Under the pieces are notes generated by a model. The model had not been told where the DNA came from, searched no databases, and saw nothing but the letters and a program-made list of their open reading frames with translations. A program made the position numbers and the translations under genes. A stretch of DNA of 64,000 nt. Origin: Bacteroidaceae bacterium. GTDB lineage: Bacteria; Bacteroidota; Bacteroidia; Bacteroidales; Bacteroidaceae. Positions 46,791 to 55,848 of this stretch are shown here, in pieces; the stretch's first letter is position 1; each line of letters begins with the position of its first letter. The DNA lies in the NCBI GenBank assembly GCA_017461605.1, contig JAFTXN010000002.1, positions 248,001-312,000 of the forward strand. Reading direction: 5' to 3'.

Positions 46791-46854
46791 CACAAGTTAA
46801 TAAATAATGTGCCAAAAATAGCCCGGAGGCGAGGCATAAAAATACATAATTGTT

Positions 46855-48528
46855 ATGGAACAAACCTATTCCGATTTCATTGGTTTTATACAGAAGTCTC
46901 TCACCGACAACTGGGATCTGGATGCCCTTACCGACTATGAGGGAACCACTCTGCAGTATAAGGACGTGGCTCGAAAGATTGAAAAACTGCATATCCTCTT
47001 TGAGAATGCCGGCGTAAAGGAGGGCGACAAGATTGCCCTGTGCGGTCGCAACAGTGCCAACTGGGCGGTGGCATTCTTGGCTACATTGAGCTATGGTGCA
47101 GTGGCTGTGCCCATTCTTCATGAGTTCAAGTCCACGCAGGTACACGATATTGTCAATCACTCCGAAGCACGTCTGCTCTTCGTCGGTGACCTCGTTTGGC
47201 CCACGCTGAATGCGGACGAAATGCCCCACCTTGAGGGTATCGTTTACATCCCCGACTATTCATTGAAGGTGAGCCGCACCGAGCAGTTGACGCAAGCACG
47301 CGAGCACCTCAACGAATACTTCGGTCGCAAATATCCGAAGTATTTCCGCAAGGAGCACGTGCAATACCGAAAGGCCGGCAGCGAGGAACTGGCGCTGATC
47401 AACTATACTTCAGGAACCACCAGCAACTCCAAGGGTGTGCTCTTGCCTTACCGCGCTTTGTGGTCGAACTTGGCATTTGCGCAGCAGGAGTTGGGCGACA
47501 AGCTTCATCGGGGCGACCATGTCATCTCCATGCTCCCGTTGGCGCACATGTATGGCATGTCTTTCGAGTTCATATTTGAGTTTATGACCGGGTGCCACGT
47601 GTTCTATCTGACGCGCGTTCCGTCCCCCAAAATCATCTTTAAGGCTTTCTCCGAAATCAAGCCGCACATTGTCATCTCCGTGCCCTTGATTATTGAGAAG
47701 ATTATTAAGAAATCCGTACTCCCCAAGCTGCAAACGCCCAGCATGAAGGTGTTGCTCAAGTTGCCCTTCATCAATACGAAGATACGCGAGAAGGTGCGCG
47801 AACAGATGGTGGCAGCTTTCGGAGGTCGCTTCTACGAAATCATTGTGGGAGGCGCAGCTTTCAACAGCGAGATCGAAGAATTCCTCCACAAGATAGGTTT
47901 CAATTACACCGTAGGTTATGGTGCCACGGAGTGTGCTCCCATCATCAGCTATGCCGACTGGAAAGAATTCAAACCCGGCTCTTGCGGTAAAGCAGCGCCG
48001 CGTATGGAAGTGAAGATCAACTCTTCAGATCCTCAGAATGAAGTTGGCGAAATCCTGGTTCGCGGTGCCAATGTGATGCTGGGCTATTTCAAAAATCCGG
48101 AAGCCACTGCAGCTGTTCTCGACAAGGACGGATGGTATCACACAGGCGACCTTGGCATCATCGACGAAGATGGTTTCATCTACATCCGAGGCCGTAGCAA
48201 AAATATGCTCCTCGGTGCGTCCGGACAAAACATCTATCCGGAAGAAATCGAAGACAAGCTCAGCACTTTGCCCTATGTAAGCGAATGTGTCGTGATACAG
48301 AAGTTGGAAAAGCTCTACGGACTCGTGTTCCCCGACTTCGATGAAGCACAAAAGGCCGGGCTTGACGAAGAAGGACTGCGTGCCGTCATGGAGCAGAACC
48401 GTAAGGACTTGAATGCCATGGTGGCTTCTTACGAACAGCTGTCCGGCATCCGCATCATGCAGGAAGAATTTGAGAAAACGCCGAAACGCAGTATCAAGCG
48501 CTTCCTCTACGAAAACGCAGAAGTGTAA
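46855..48528 (+). CDS. long-chain fatty acid CoA ligase (AMP-forming)
   Basis: An ANL-superfamily enzyme that activates fatty acids to acyl-CoA through an acyl-AMP. The AMP-binding motif INYTSGTTSNSKGVLL is at about residues 182-197, followed by GYGATECAPIISY, the WYHTGDLGIIDEDGFIYIRGR hinge region (split here as WYHTGDLG and IYIRGR) and the C-terminal catalytic Lys in TPKRSIKRFLY. It is 557 aa and lacks a signal peptide. lptB starts 6 nt later, so both are in one operon; the substrate chain length is not readable. Confidence 0.9.
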   Translation: MEQTYSDFIGFIQKSLTDNWDLDALTDYEGTTLQYKDVARKIEKLHILFENAGVKEGDKIALCGRNSANWAVAFLATLSYGAVAVPILHEFKSTQVHDIVNHSEARLLFVGDLVWPTLNADEMPHLEGIVYIPDYSLKVSRTEQLTQAREHLNEYFGRKYPKYFRKEHVQYRKAGSEELALINYTSGTTSNSKGVLLPYRALWSNLAFAQQELGDKLHRGDHVISMLPLAHMYGMSFEFIFEFMTGCHVFYLTRVPSPKIIFKAFSEIKPHIVISVPLIIEKIIKKSVLPKLQTPSMKVLLKLPFINTKIREKVREQMVAAFGGRFYEIIVGGAAFNSEIEEFLHKIGFNYTVGYGATECAPIISYADWKEFKPGSCGKAAPRMEVKINSSDPQNEVGEILVRGANVMLGYFKNPEATAAVLDKDGWYHTGDLGIIDEDGFIYIRGRSKNMLLGASGQNIYPEEIEDKLSTLPYVSECVVIQKLEKLYGLVFPDFDEAQKAGLDEEGLRAVMEQNRKDLNAMVASYEQLSGIRIMQEEFEKTPKRSIKRFLYENAEV

Positions 48529-48534
48529 AGCGAT

Positions 48535-49347
48535 ATGAACGAAGCGCAAGGCTTGGCCGCTATGGCCGTTGCCGAGTCGATGGTGTTGCGCACCGAAGGC
48601 TTGGTGAAGAAATACGGCAAACGAACCGTGGTCAATGGGGTTTCGTTTGACGTAAAGCAAGGAGAAATTGTGGGCTTGCTCGGACCAAATGGTGCGGGCA
48701 AGACCACATCTTTTTATATGACAACCGGACTTGTGGTCCCCAATGGCGGACGCATCTTCCTTGATGAACAGGAAATCACTGACTATCCTGTTTACAAGCG
48801 GGCCCGTGCCGGCATAGGCTATCTGGCACAGGAGGCTTCTGTGTTCCGCAAGATGAGTGTGGAAGACAACATTGCGTCCGTGCTTGAGATGACCGGCCGG
48901 TCCAAGGAATACCGTCGCGAAAAGTTGGAAAGCCTTATCGCAGAATTCAACCTGCAGAAGGTGCGTAAGAACTTGGGTGATCAACTTTCGGGAGGCGAAC
49001 GGCGACGCACAGAGATAGCACGCTGTTTGGCCATCGACCCCAAGTTCATCATGTTGGACGAACCTTTCGCAGGTGTGGACCCCATTGCGGTGGAAGACAT
49101 ACAGTATGTGGTATGGAAATTGAAGGACCGCAACATCGGTATACTCATCACCGACCACAACGTAGAGGAGACGCTGTGCATCACCGACCGAGCTTATTTG
49201 TTGTTCGAGGGACGCATACTTTTCCAGGGCACACCTGAAGAGTTGGCCGCCAATCAGGTGGTGCGCGACAAGTATCTTACCAATAGTTTCAAGCTCAGAA
49301 AGAAAGATTTCTCTTCGATGGAGAAGCAGCGTGAAGCCGCTTTGTGA
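48535..49347 (+). CDS. lptB: LPS export ABC transporter ATP-binding protein
   Basis: LptB is the cytoplasmic ATPase of the LptB2FG complex that pulls LPS from the inner membrane. It has Walker A LLGPNGAGKTT, the Q loop in GYLAQEASVFRKMSVEDNI, signature LSGGERRRTEIAR and Walker B FIMLDEPFAGVDPIAV with the H loop ITDHNVEETL, all characteristic of LptB. It is 270 aa, with ~16 extra N-terminal residues; MVLRTEGLVKKYG at 48580 is an alternative start closer to other LptB proteins. It is co-transcribed with the acyl-CoA ligase; lptF/G are not in the window. Confidence 0.95.
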   Translation: MNEAQGLAAMAVAESMVLRTEGLVKKYGKRTVVNGVSFDVKQGEIVGLLGPNGAGKTTSFYMTTGLVVPNGGRIFLDEQEITDYPVYKRARAGIGYLAQEASVFRKMSVEDNIASVLEMTGRSKEYRREKLESLIAEFNLQKVRKNLGDQLSGGERRRTEIARCLAIDPKFIMLDEPFAGVDPIAVEDIQYVVWKLKDRNIGILITDHNVEETLCITDRAYLLFEGRILFQGTPEELAANQVVRDKYLTNSFKLRKKDFSSMEKQREAAL

Positions 49348-49394
49348 CGTTGAGGTCGCACAAGCGGGCATACTCGATGCTGCAAGAAATATGG

Positions 49395-49441
49395 GAAGCC
49401 ACCGCAGGGCATCGTGACGCCTATGTCGGTGGCTTCACTCG
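49395..49441 (+). terminator. terminator of the ligase-lptB unit
   Basis: GAAGCCACCG (49395-49404) pairs with CGGTGGCTTC (49427-49436), with an inner GGGC/GCCT pairing, followed by GTTTTT. Confidence 0.7.
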
Positions 49442-49497
49442 TTTTTATAAGAAATGCGAACTCGGTATGTGAGTTCTTGATAAGAAGATAGACAATT

Positions 49498-49893
49498 ATG
49501 GGAAGAAAGAAATTCTCTCAGCGTGAGATCAACATCATCGGGAAGTTGTTGAGCAGAAAGATGGCAGGCACGCGGTTTCAACAAAAGATGGTGAGGCACA
49601 CTTTGCGCACCACTTTCGAATTCAATATCTCCGACTTCAATGTACAGGGAAAGGCTTTCGGGCCTGACGATCTCAATGAGTGCGTGCGCCGAGGCATTAT
49701 TCAGATTTTGGATGATGCCACCATCGAAGCCATGAAGCAGCGCCACCTTGAGAAGCGGCAACACGACGAAGTGCTGCAGCAGGCCGAGGCCATTGCCAAT
49801 GGCGATGCTGTGGATTGGCAGGAAGTGCAGCGACAGTGGGATGCGTATTACGGAACCCAAAGTGCCGAGCAAGAGAGTCAGGAGGGCAAGTAA
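49498..49893 (+). CDS. small conserved protein of unknown function
   Basis: A 131-aa protein that I cannot assign. It has no signal peptide or membrane segment. The N-terminal half is basic (GRKKFSQREINIIGKLLSRKM), which could contact nucleic acid, and the C-terminal half is acidic and helical (HLEKRQHDEVLQQAEAIA). It lies between the lptB terminator and the S9 peptidase gene, 29 nt before the latter, and may be co-transcribed with it. Confidence 0.7.
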   Translation: MGRKKFSQREINIIGKLLSRKMAGTRFQQKMVRHTLRTTFEFNISDFNVQGKAFGPDDLNECVRRGIIQILDDATIEAMKQRHLEKRQHDEVLQQAEAIANGDAVDWQEVQRQWDAYYGTQSAEQESQEGK

Positions 49894-49922
49894 GAAACGT
49901 AACATCAAATCTATAAGAATCT

Positions 49923-52415
49923 ATGAAGAATTTGTTTATCGCTTTGTTGCTTTGTCTGCCGCTGACAGCCCAAGCAGACACCATCCGTGTGGAGCGTGCA
50001 TGGATGGCCGAACCGATTAAAATTTTCTCCCCCTATCAGGTCGATTCGCTCAGTGGGAAGCGTGCCAAGTTCGACTTGAAGGAGGTTTTGGCCAACAATG
50101 CTTCGGCTGCTTTTCTCACCCGTCCGGCCACTGCCGAAGTGCTGCGTGGAGCTGCGCTTCCGGCCCTCGACAGCACCGCCACATTACGCTTGGTTCGTTT
50201 TCCCGTGTCGGCATCGCGTTATGTGAAGGCCAAAATTTCGGTGAAGAACCTGGCCTCTTACAAGCTGTATGTCAACGAGAAGGAAGTGAGTGGGGGAGAA
50301 GTAAAGTTGCTTCCCGGAACATCCGATGTCGCCATCCTATGTCTGACGCAGCCTACGGCCAAAGACACTTTTAGTGTTTGTGTGGAAGGAAAAAGTTTGA
50401 AGGGGCTTTCACTCCCATCGTATGACGAGAAGCGAGCCTATAACATGACTGAGATGTTGGAAGGCGATCGCCCTTACAATGTTTCCGTTTCGCCCGATGG
50501 CAAGTATCTCGTGGCTTCCTACTACACCAAGAAGAGCGACGGCTCCAACCAGTTCCGCACGGTGCTTTCCGAAGTCTCCACCGGCCGCGAGCTGTTGCGC
50601 CGGAGCGAGTATGTCAATTGGCAGTGGCTGCCCACACGTTCGGTGCTCTACTATACACGGAACGGAGCCAAAGGTACACAACTCGTGCTGCTTGATCCGC
50701 AAACGCAGAAGGAGACGGTGTTGGCCGAAGGGCTGCCCACAAGCAGCTTCACCCTGTCGCCCACCGAGGACTATCTCATCTACAGCAAAACGGCTGAGGG
50801 AGAGAAAGACAAGGGCGGCTTGCGCCGTCTGCGCGAACCCGACGACAGAATGCCGGGATGGAGAAACAACAGCGAACTCTATCGTTACGATTTGAAAACC
50901 GGCCTGACGCAACGTCTGACCTTCGGTGCGACCGGTGTATCTCTGAACGATATTTCTGCGGACGGCAAGCAGTTGCTGCTTTCCTTCAGTCGCATGGACA
51001 CCCGTCGCGCTCCGTTCCGTCGCACCACGATAGTGTGCATGGATGCATACACCGGCCATGTGGACACACTATTGGCTGATACGGCCTTTGTGAGTCAGGC
51101 CAAATTCTCACCCGATGGCAAGCAGTTGCTCATCAAGGCCACACCCGCAGCCTTCGATGGTATCGGTAGCGAGGTGGCTGCGGGACAGACTCCCCAGGGA
51201 TTCGACTATCGTCTGTTCCTCTACGACATTGCTACGAAGCAAGTCAGCCCGTTGCTGCGCAAGTTCGCGCCTTCTGTGGAGGGCTTCCGTTGGCATGCCG
51301 TCGACAACACGATTTACTTCTCTGCCACCGACGGATGCAATGTGAGCATTTTCAGTCTTTCGCCCGTTACGGAAAAGGTGGTGCGCTATCGTCTCCCGGT
51401 ATCCTATGTGCAGGGTTACAGCATCGCCCGTGGTATGAAGAAACCGCTCATGGTGTTCCACGGACAGACCGGCGAGCGTGCACGCGAGATGTATGCATGC
51501 ACACTCTCGGCAGAGCAGCCCAAGAGCCGTCGCATTGGTGAGACCAATTTCGACGAGCAGTTTGCCAACGTAGCCATCGGCACTTGCCACGACTGGAGCT
51601 TCCTCTCATCGCGTGGCGACAGCATCCGTGGCTTCTACTTCCTGCCCCCCGATTTTGACGCGTCGCAGAAGTATCCTCTCATTGTCTATTATTATGGTGG
51701 CTGCACGCCTACGCCGAAAATGCTTGAGTCTCAGTATCCTCTGCAAGTGCTGGTCTCGCAAGGCTATGTGGTATACGTGTGTCAGCCGAGTGGTGCCATA
51801 GGCTTCGGTCAGGAGTTTGCCGCTCGCCACGTCAACACTTGGGGACAAGGCTCGGCCGACGACATCATCGAGGGTACCAAGGCCTTCTGTGCCGAGCACC
51901 CTTATGTCAATGCTCAAAAGATTGGCTGCATGGGAGCATCGTATGGCGGATTTATGACACAGTATCTGCAGACACGCACCGACATCTTTGCGGCTGCCAT
52001 CTCGCATGCCGGAATTTCCAACATCGCGAGCTATTGGGGCGGAGGCTACTGGGGATACACCTATGGAGAGGTGGCGCAATATGGCAGCTACCCTTGGAAC
52101 AATCCCGAACTCTATGTGAAGCAATCGCCCTTGTTCAACGCCGACAAGATAAACACTCCGCTGTTGCTGCTGCACGGAACGGTGGACACCAATGTGCCGA
52201 CCGACGAGAGCCAGCAACTCTTCACGGCTTTGCGCATACTGGGCAAGCGCGTGAGCTACATACATATCAATGGCGAAAACCACGTCGTGACCAACCACAA
52301 CAAGCGTTTGGAGTGGCAGAATGCCATCTTCGCCTGGATGGCCTATTGGTTGAAAGACGAACCCGAATGGTGGGAAGAGCTTTATCCCACGGATAAGTTC
52401 GGACAGGACGAATAA
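49923..52415 (+). CDS. secreted S9 family prolyl oligopeptidase (DPP IV-like)
   Basis: An 830-aa exported serine peptidase that probably trims dipeptides or prolyl oligopeptides in the periplasm. It has a signal peptide (about 1-19, ending AQA), a long beta-propeller region (about 150-560, with repeated SPDGK/SPTED strands such as VSPDGKYLVAS) and a C-terminal alpha/beta-hydrolase. The catalytic Ser673 lies in MGASYGGFMTQ, Asp in LHGTVDTNVP, His in INGENHVVTN. Bacteroidetes encode several such enzymes; the exact DPP type is not readable. It ends at a hairpin terminator. Confidence 0.93.
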   Translation: MKNLFIALLLCLPLTAQADTIRVERAWMAEPIKIFSPYQVDSLSGKRAKFDLKEVLANNASAAFLTRPATAEVLRGAALPALDSTATLRLVRFPVSASRYVKAKISVKNLASYKLYVNEKEVSGGEVKLLPGTSDVAILCLTQPTAKDTFSVCVEGKSLKGLSLPSYDEKRAYNMTEMLEGDRPYNVSVSPDGKYLVASYYTKKSDGSNQFRTVLSEVSTGRELLRRSEYVNWQWLPTRSVLYYTRNGAKGTQLVLLDPQTQKETVLAEGLPTSSFTLSPTEDYLIYSKTAEGEKDKGGLRRLREPDDRMPGWRNNSELYRYDLKTGLTQRLTFGATGVSLNDISADGKQLLLSFSRMDTRRAPFRRTTIVCMDAYTGHVDTLLADTAFVSQAKFSPDGKQLLIKATPAAFDGIGSEVAAGQTPQGFDYRLFLYDIATKQVSPLLRKFAPSVEGFRWHAVDNTIYFSATDGCNVSIFSLSPVTEKVVRYRLPVSYVQGYSIARGMKKPLMVFHGQTGERAREMYACTLSAEQPKSRRIGETNFDEQFANVAIGTCHDWSFLSSRGDSIRGFYFLPPDFDASQKYPLIVYYYGGCTPTPKMLESQYPLQVLVSQGYVVYVCQPSGAIGFGQEFAARHVNTWGQGSADDIIEGTKAFCAEHPYVNAQKIGCMGASYGGFMTQYLQTRTDIFAAAISHAGISNIASYWGGGYWGYTYGEVAQYGSYPWNNPELYVKQSPLFNADKINTPLLLLHGTVDTNVPTDESQQLFTALRILGKRVSYIHINGENHVVTNHNKRLEWQNAIFAWMAYWLKDEPEWWEELYPTDKFGQDE

Positions 52416-52438
52416 GAAACTCCACATCGCACACGCAG

Positions 52439-52469
52439 AGGCGGAGGCTCCATCCCGGGGCTTCCGCCT
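52439..52469 (+). terminator. terminator of the S9 peptidase gene
   Basis: AGGCGGAGGC (52439-52448) pairs with GCTTCCGCCT (52460-52469), 24 nt past the stop, followed by a short T-rich stretch. Confidence 0.6.
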
Positions 52470-52502
52470 TGTTGTTTGATGGCTGCAGCGTGCTTTTACA
52501 AA

Positions 52503-52552
52503 GTTTTCCGGTGCTTGCCGGAAAAGTGGCAGGCCTTGCCACTTTTTGCGCA
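52503..52552. repeat. palindrome cluster 7 (TGGCA type, two units)
   Basis: TTCCGGTGCTTGCCGGAA and GTGGCAGGCCTTGCCAC at about 21-nt spacing, then a degenerate third unit (TTTTTGCGCAAAG). Confidence 0.7.
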
Positions 52553-52607
52553 AAGCCTCCGAACAATCACACGCTTGCCTCTGTGCATTGCGCAAGCCTT
52601 GTCAAGA

Positions 52608-52699
52608 ATTTTGCTTCGCGCAAGTCAGGCTGCGGCTCGGGAATAAAAGTAAAAGCTTCGCGTTTTACTTTGTATTCCACTCGCCTTGCACTAACTTTG
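52608..52699 (+). repeat. hairpin-promoter repeat, locus E (with promoter of pyrK-pyrD)
   Basis: One plus-strand unit: TGCGGCTCGGG block, hairpin GGAATA..AAAGTAAAA against TTTTACTTTGTATTCC with the conserved bulge, CACTCGCCTTGCAC and -7 box TAACTTTG (52692-52699). TTTG (52669-52672) is exactly 19 nt upstream. It ends 26 nt before pyrK. Confidence 0.75.
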
Positions 52700-52725
52700 C
52701 AAGCATACAGATAAATTAACATTGT

Positions 52726-53508
52726 ATGCTCATGAAGAAATATGCGCTCGATTTGATTGTAGCCGCCGTGGAAACTCCGCGCGAAGGCTATGTGCTGTTG
52801 CGCCTCACGCATGAACAGGCTTTGCCTCCGATGCTTCCGGGGCAATTTGTCGAGGTGCAGGTGCGCGGCTCCGAAACCACATTTTTGCGCCGCCCCATCT
52901 CCATCAACTACGTAGACCGGGCCAACAACGAACTTTGGTTGCTCGTGCATGTGGTGGGAGAGGGCACACGTGCCATGGCCGCTCTCAAGGTCGGTGATGT
53001 GCTCAACTGTGTGTTCCCCTTGGGCAACGGTTTCACTCAGCCCGAGGGTAGCGGTCGAAAGGTGCTCCTCGTGGGTGGCGGCGTGGGAACGGCACCATTG
53101 CTCTATCATGGTGAGATGCTCCGAGAGGCCGGCCACGAACCTGTGTTCTTGCTCGGCGGACGCACCGAAGCCGACCTGATGCAGTTGGAGCACTTCCGCC
53201 GCTATGGCCGCGTGTTGCTCACCACCGAGGATGGCTCTGCCGGAACCAAGGGCTTCGTAACGCATCATCCCGTTTGGGAGGACGAACAGTTTGACCTCAT
53301 TGCCACCTGCGGTCCAAAGCCCATGATGGTGGCTGTGGCGCGGATGGCGAAGGCCAAAGGCACGGAGTGCGAAGTGTCATTGGAGAACCTCATGGCTTGC
53401 GGCCTCGGAGCCTGCCTCTGCTGCGTGGAGAAAACGCACGAAGGCAATGTGTGTGTATGTAAGGACGGACCCGTATTCAACATAAAGCAACTGACATGGC
53501 AAATCTAA
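52726..53508 (+). CDS. pyrK: dihydroorotate dehydrogenase electron transfer subunit
   Basis: PyrK passes electrons from the PyrD flavin through FAD and a [2Fe-2S] cluster to NAD+. The FAD-binding part has [13 protein letters not shown] and RRPISI, the NAD region has [15 protein letters not shown], and the cluster cysteines lie in [16 protein letters not shown] and the following [10 protein letters not shown]. It is 260 aa. It overlaps pyrD by 13 nt, consistent with translational coupling of the two subunits. The start may be the ATG at 52726 or the one at 52732. Confidence 0.94.
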   Translation: MLMKKYALDLIVAAVETPREGYVLLRLTHEQALPPMLPGQFVEVQVRGSETTFLRRPISINYVDRANNELWLLVHVVGEGTRAMAALKVGDVLNCVFPLGNGFTQPEGSGRKVLLVGGGVGTAPLLYHGEMLREAGHEPVFLLGGRTEADLMQLEHFRRYGRVLLTTEDGSAGTKGFVTHHPVWEDEQFDLIATCGPKPMMVAVARMAKAKGTECEVSLENLMACGLGACLCCVEKTHEGNVCVCKDGPVFNIKQLTWQI

Positions 53509-54407
53509 GCGTAAACATCGGCGCAATGTCGCTGAAGAATCCGGTAATGACGGCTTCCGGAACTTTCGGATATGGTCTGGAATTTGCCGACTTTATTGAC
53601 CTGAACGAGCTCGGCGGTTTCATCGTGAAAGGCACAACGCTGCATCCTCGGCAGGGCAACGACTACCCCCGCATGGCCGAGACGGCAGGCGGAATGCTCA
53701 ACTGTGTGGGGCTGCAAAACAAGGGCGTAGATCATTTCTGCGAGAAGATTTATCCGCAGTTGGAGCATCTTAACACCAATGTGCTGGTGAATGTGTCGGG
53801 CAGCACTCCCGAAGACTATGCAGAGTGTGCCGCACGCATCGATGCACTGCCCGGCATCCCGGCTATCGAACTGAACATCTCGTGCCCCAACGTGAAAAAC
53901 GGCGGAATGGCATTCGGCGTAACCTGTGAGGGAGCGGCAGCCGTGGTGAAGGCAGTGCGACAGGCTTATCACAAGACGCTGATTGTGAAGCTCTCGCCCA
54001 ACGTGACGAACATCGCGGACATTGCTCGCGCCGTCGAGGCCGAAGGTGCTGACAGTGTTTCGCTCATCAACACCCTCATGGGTATGAGCATCGACATCGA
54101 GCGCCGACGCTCACGCCTCAGCATCGGCACCGGCGGCCTCTCGGGCCCGTGCGTCAAGCCCGTAGCCCTGCGCATGGTGTGGCAGGTGGCAAAGGCGGTC
54201 AACATACCCGTCGTAGGTTTGGGCGGCATCATGAATGCCACCGATGCCATTGAGTTTCTCATGGCCGGTGCCACCGCCATCGAGATCGGTACGGCCAATT
54301 TCATCGACCCTGCCATCACCGTCAAGGTGGTGCGCGGCATCAACGAATGGCTCGATGCGCATGGCTGCAAAGACGTGCACGAAATCATAGGAGCGCTCGA
54401 GGTATAA
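53496..54407 (+). CDS. pyrD: dihydroorotate dehydrogenase B, catalytic subunit
   Basis: The class 1B, NAD-linked enzyme of pyrimidine synthesis. FMN-barrel motifs are [27 protein letters not shown], the catalytic-Cys segment [25 protein letters not shown] and [19 protein letters not shown]. The length of 303 aa is usual. It pairs with pyrK as a heterotetramer. Other pyr genes are not here. Confidence 0.96.
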   Translation: MANLSVNIGAMSLKNPVMTASGTFGYGLEFADFIDLNELGGFIVKGTTLHPRQGNDYPRMAETAGGMLNCVGLQNKGVDHFCEKIYPQLEHLNTNVLVNVSGSTPEDYAECAARIDALPGIPAIELNISCPNVKNGGMAFGVTCEGAAAVVKAVRQAYHKTLIVKLSPNVTNIADIARAVEAEGADSVSLINTLMGMSIDIERRRSRLSIGTGGLSGPCVKPVALRMVWQVAKAVNIPVVGLGGIMNATDAIEFLMAGATAIEIGTANFIDPAITVKVVRGINEWLDAHGCKDVHEIIGALEV

Positions 54408-54435
54408 TCCCCCTCGGCATCCTATTGTTTTTTAC

Positions 54436-54495
54436 AAGGCGTTTAGAAAATTCTGCAAGCACTGCAGAATTTTCTAAACGCCTTGCAGATTTTCA
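54436..54495. repeat. palindrome cluster 8 (CTGCA type inside a longer inverted repeat)
   Basis: AGGCGTTTAGAAAATTCTGC and its reverse complement flank the centre CAAGCACTG, giving a stem of about 20 bp, followed by CCTTGCAGATTTTC. It lies after pyrD and may also terminate its transcript. Confidence 0.7.
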
Positions 54496-54578
54496 CCCCC
54501 TTGGTGAAGACTGTAAGTCCCTTCTGTTTGCACTTCACAAAGTTTAAGTTTCGTAAATGAAGATATACACCCATTTTT

Positions 54579-54609
54579 TTGCAACTCATTCGGAGAACCC
54601 TTATCTTTG
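54579..54609 (+). promoter_or_regulatory. promoter of the desulfoferrodoxin gene
   Basis: TTTG (54579-54582), exactly 19 nt, TATCTTTG (54602-54609): full match to the housekeeping consensus, 85 nt before the ATG. Confidence 0.75.
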
Positions 54610-54693
54610 CTGCAGTCGGAAGCCTCGGCTTGTCCGAAAATCTTCCGAAGAGAGAACAAAGACATAACAAAAACGCTAAAAAACAAACGAGCT

Positions 54694-55080
54694 ATGACAA
54701 CGAAATTCTACAAGTGCCAACATTGTGGCAACGTGATAGTGAAAACCATAGACTCCGGTGTGCCGGTGGTATGTTGCGGACAGAAGATGGAAGAACTCAT
54801 TCCCGGAACCGTGGATGCCAGCGTGGAGAAGCATCTTCCCGTGGTAACACGTCTGGATGAGTGTCGCATCCGTGTGGAAGTGGGTAGCGTGCTTCATCCC
54901 ATGCAGCCCGAACACCACATCGCTTTCATCTACGTAGAGACAGAGCATGGCGGACAGTTGTATCGGCTTTCGGACCAACCCGTGGCCGAATTTTGCACCG
55001 GTGCCGACAAGCCCGTAGCTGTCTACGAATATTGCAATCTGCACGGACTTTGGAAGACAGAACTTCCCGCCGACTTCTAA
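54694..55080 (+). CDS. dfx: desulfoferrodoxin / superoxide reductase
   Basis: A two-iron protein that reduces superoxide to hydrogen peroxide without making oxygen, suited to anaerobes. The N-terminal desulforedoxin domain holds the Fe(Cys)4 ligands in YKCQHCGNVI and VVCCGQKMEEL. The C-terminal neelaredoxin domain has EKHLPV, HPMQPEHHIAFIYVET and YEYCNLHGLW, with the His ligands and the axial Cys. It is 128 aa from the ATG at 54694; the frame is open upstream but that part has no likeness. Ferritin follows 79 nt later, so superoxide defence and iron storage may be co-regulated. Confidence 0.94.
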   Translation: MTTKFYKCQHCGNVIVKTIDSGVPVVCCGQKMEELIPGTVDASVEKHLPVVTRLDECRIRVEVGSVLHPMQPEHHIAFIYVETEHGGQLYRLSDQPVAEFCTGADKPVAVYEYCNLHGLWKTELPADF

Positions 55081-55159
55081 TCTCTGCACCCGGCGAGAGG
55101 TAATCACCGAAAACCAACGAAGAACAATTCAATCAGTAAACCCCAAAAACAATACCCAA

Positions 55160-55684
55160 ATGATCAGCGAACAACTCCAAGCCGCCATCAATAAGCAAAT
55201 CAATGCCGAACTCTGGTCCGCATACCTCTACCTCTCAATGTCGATGGACGCCGAAGCCAAAGGCCACAAGGGCGTAGCCAATTGGTTCTACGTGCAGTTC
55301 CGTGAGGAGCAGGATCACGCACGCATCTTCATGAACTATCTCAACTCACGCGATGCACGTGTGTTGCTCGACCCCATTGAGGGAGTTCCCACGCATTGGG
55401 ACACGGTGCTCGACATGTTTCGTGCCACCTTGGAGCACGAACGCAAAGTGACGGCCATGATCAACGAAATCGGTGCCATCGCACATGCCGACCGCGACCT
55501 GGCCTCCATGAACCGCGTGGTGTGGTTCATCGACGAACAAGTGGAAGAGGAGGAGTCTGCTCGCGAAATGATACAGGCTGTCGAAGCCGTCGAGGGCAAC
55601 AAGTATGGCATGTATATGCTCGACAAGGAACTTGCCGCACGCACATACACCACTCCTTCGCCCTTGGCAGCCGAAGGCGAATAG
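55160..55684 (+). CDS. ftnA: ferritin
   Basis: A 24-meric iron-storage protein of 174 aa. The ferroxidase ligands are seen in NAELWSAYLYLSMS (Glu17), FREEQDHARIF (Glu-x2-His) and the later EHERKVT and FIDEQVEEEESA. The four-helix layout and length are normal. The last ~12 residues are a short, variable tail. It follows desulfoferrodoxin on the same strand and ends at a terminator. Confidence 0.95.
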   Translation: MISEQLQAAINKQINAELWSAYLYLSMSMDAEAKGHKGVANWFYVQFREEQDHARIFMNYLNSRDARVLLDPIEGVPTHWDTVLDMFRATLEHERKVTAMINEIGAIAHADRDLASMNRVVWFIDEQVEEEESAREMIQAVEAVEGNKYGMYMLDKELAARTYTTPSPLAAEGE

Positions 55685-55717
55685 TCATTGGACAGAGTTT
55701 TGAAACCTTAGAAAAAA

Positions 55718-55751
55718 CGAGGCCGGCTACCGAAAAAAGTCGCCGGCCTCG
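55718..55751 (+). terminator. terminator of ferritin
   Basis: CGAGGCCGGC (55718-55727) pairs with GCCGGCCTCG (55742-55751), 33 nt past the stop. It may also act for the minus-strand GH5 paralogue. Confidence 0.75.
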
Positions 55752-55848
55752 CTGCGTTTGTGTCGCACCTAAAGGCGCGAAAACGAATGCAGCTTTAGTA
55801 CCCACGGCTGCGCCATAGGCTATTATAGGAGTGGAACATAATGTTTCT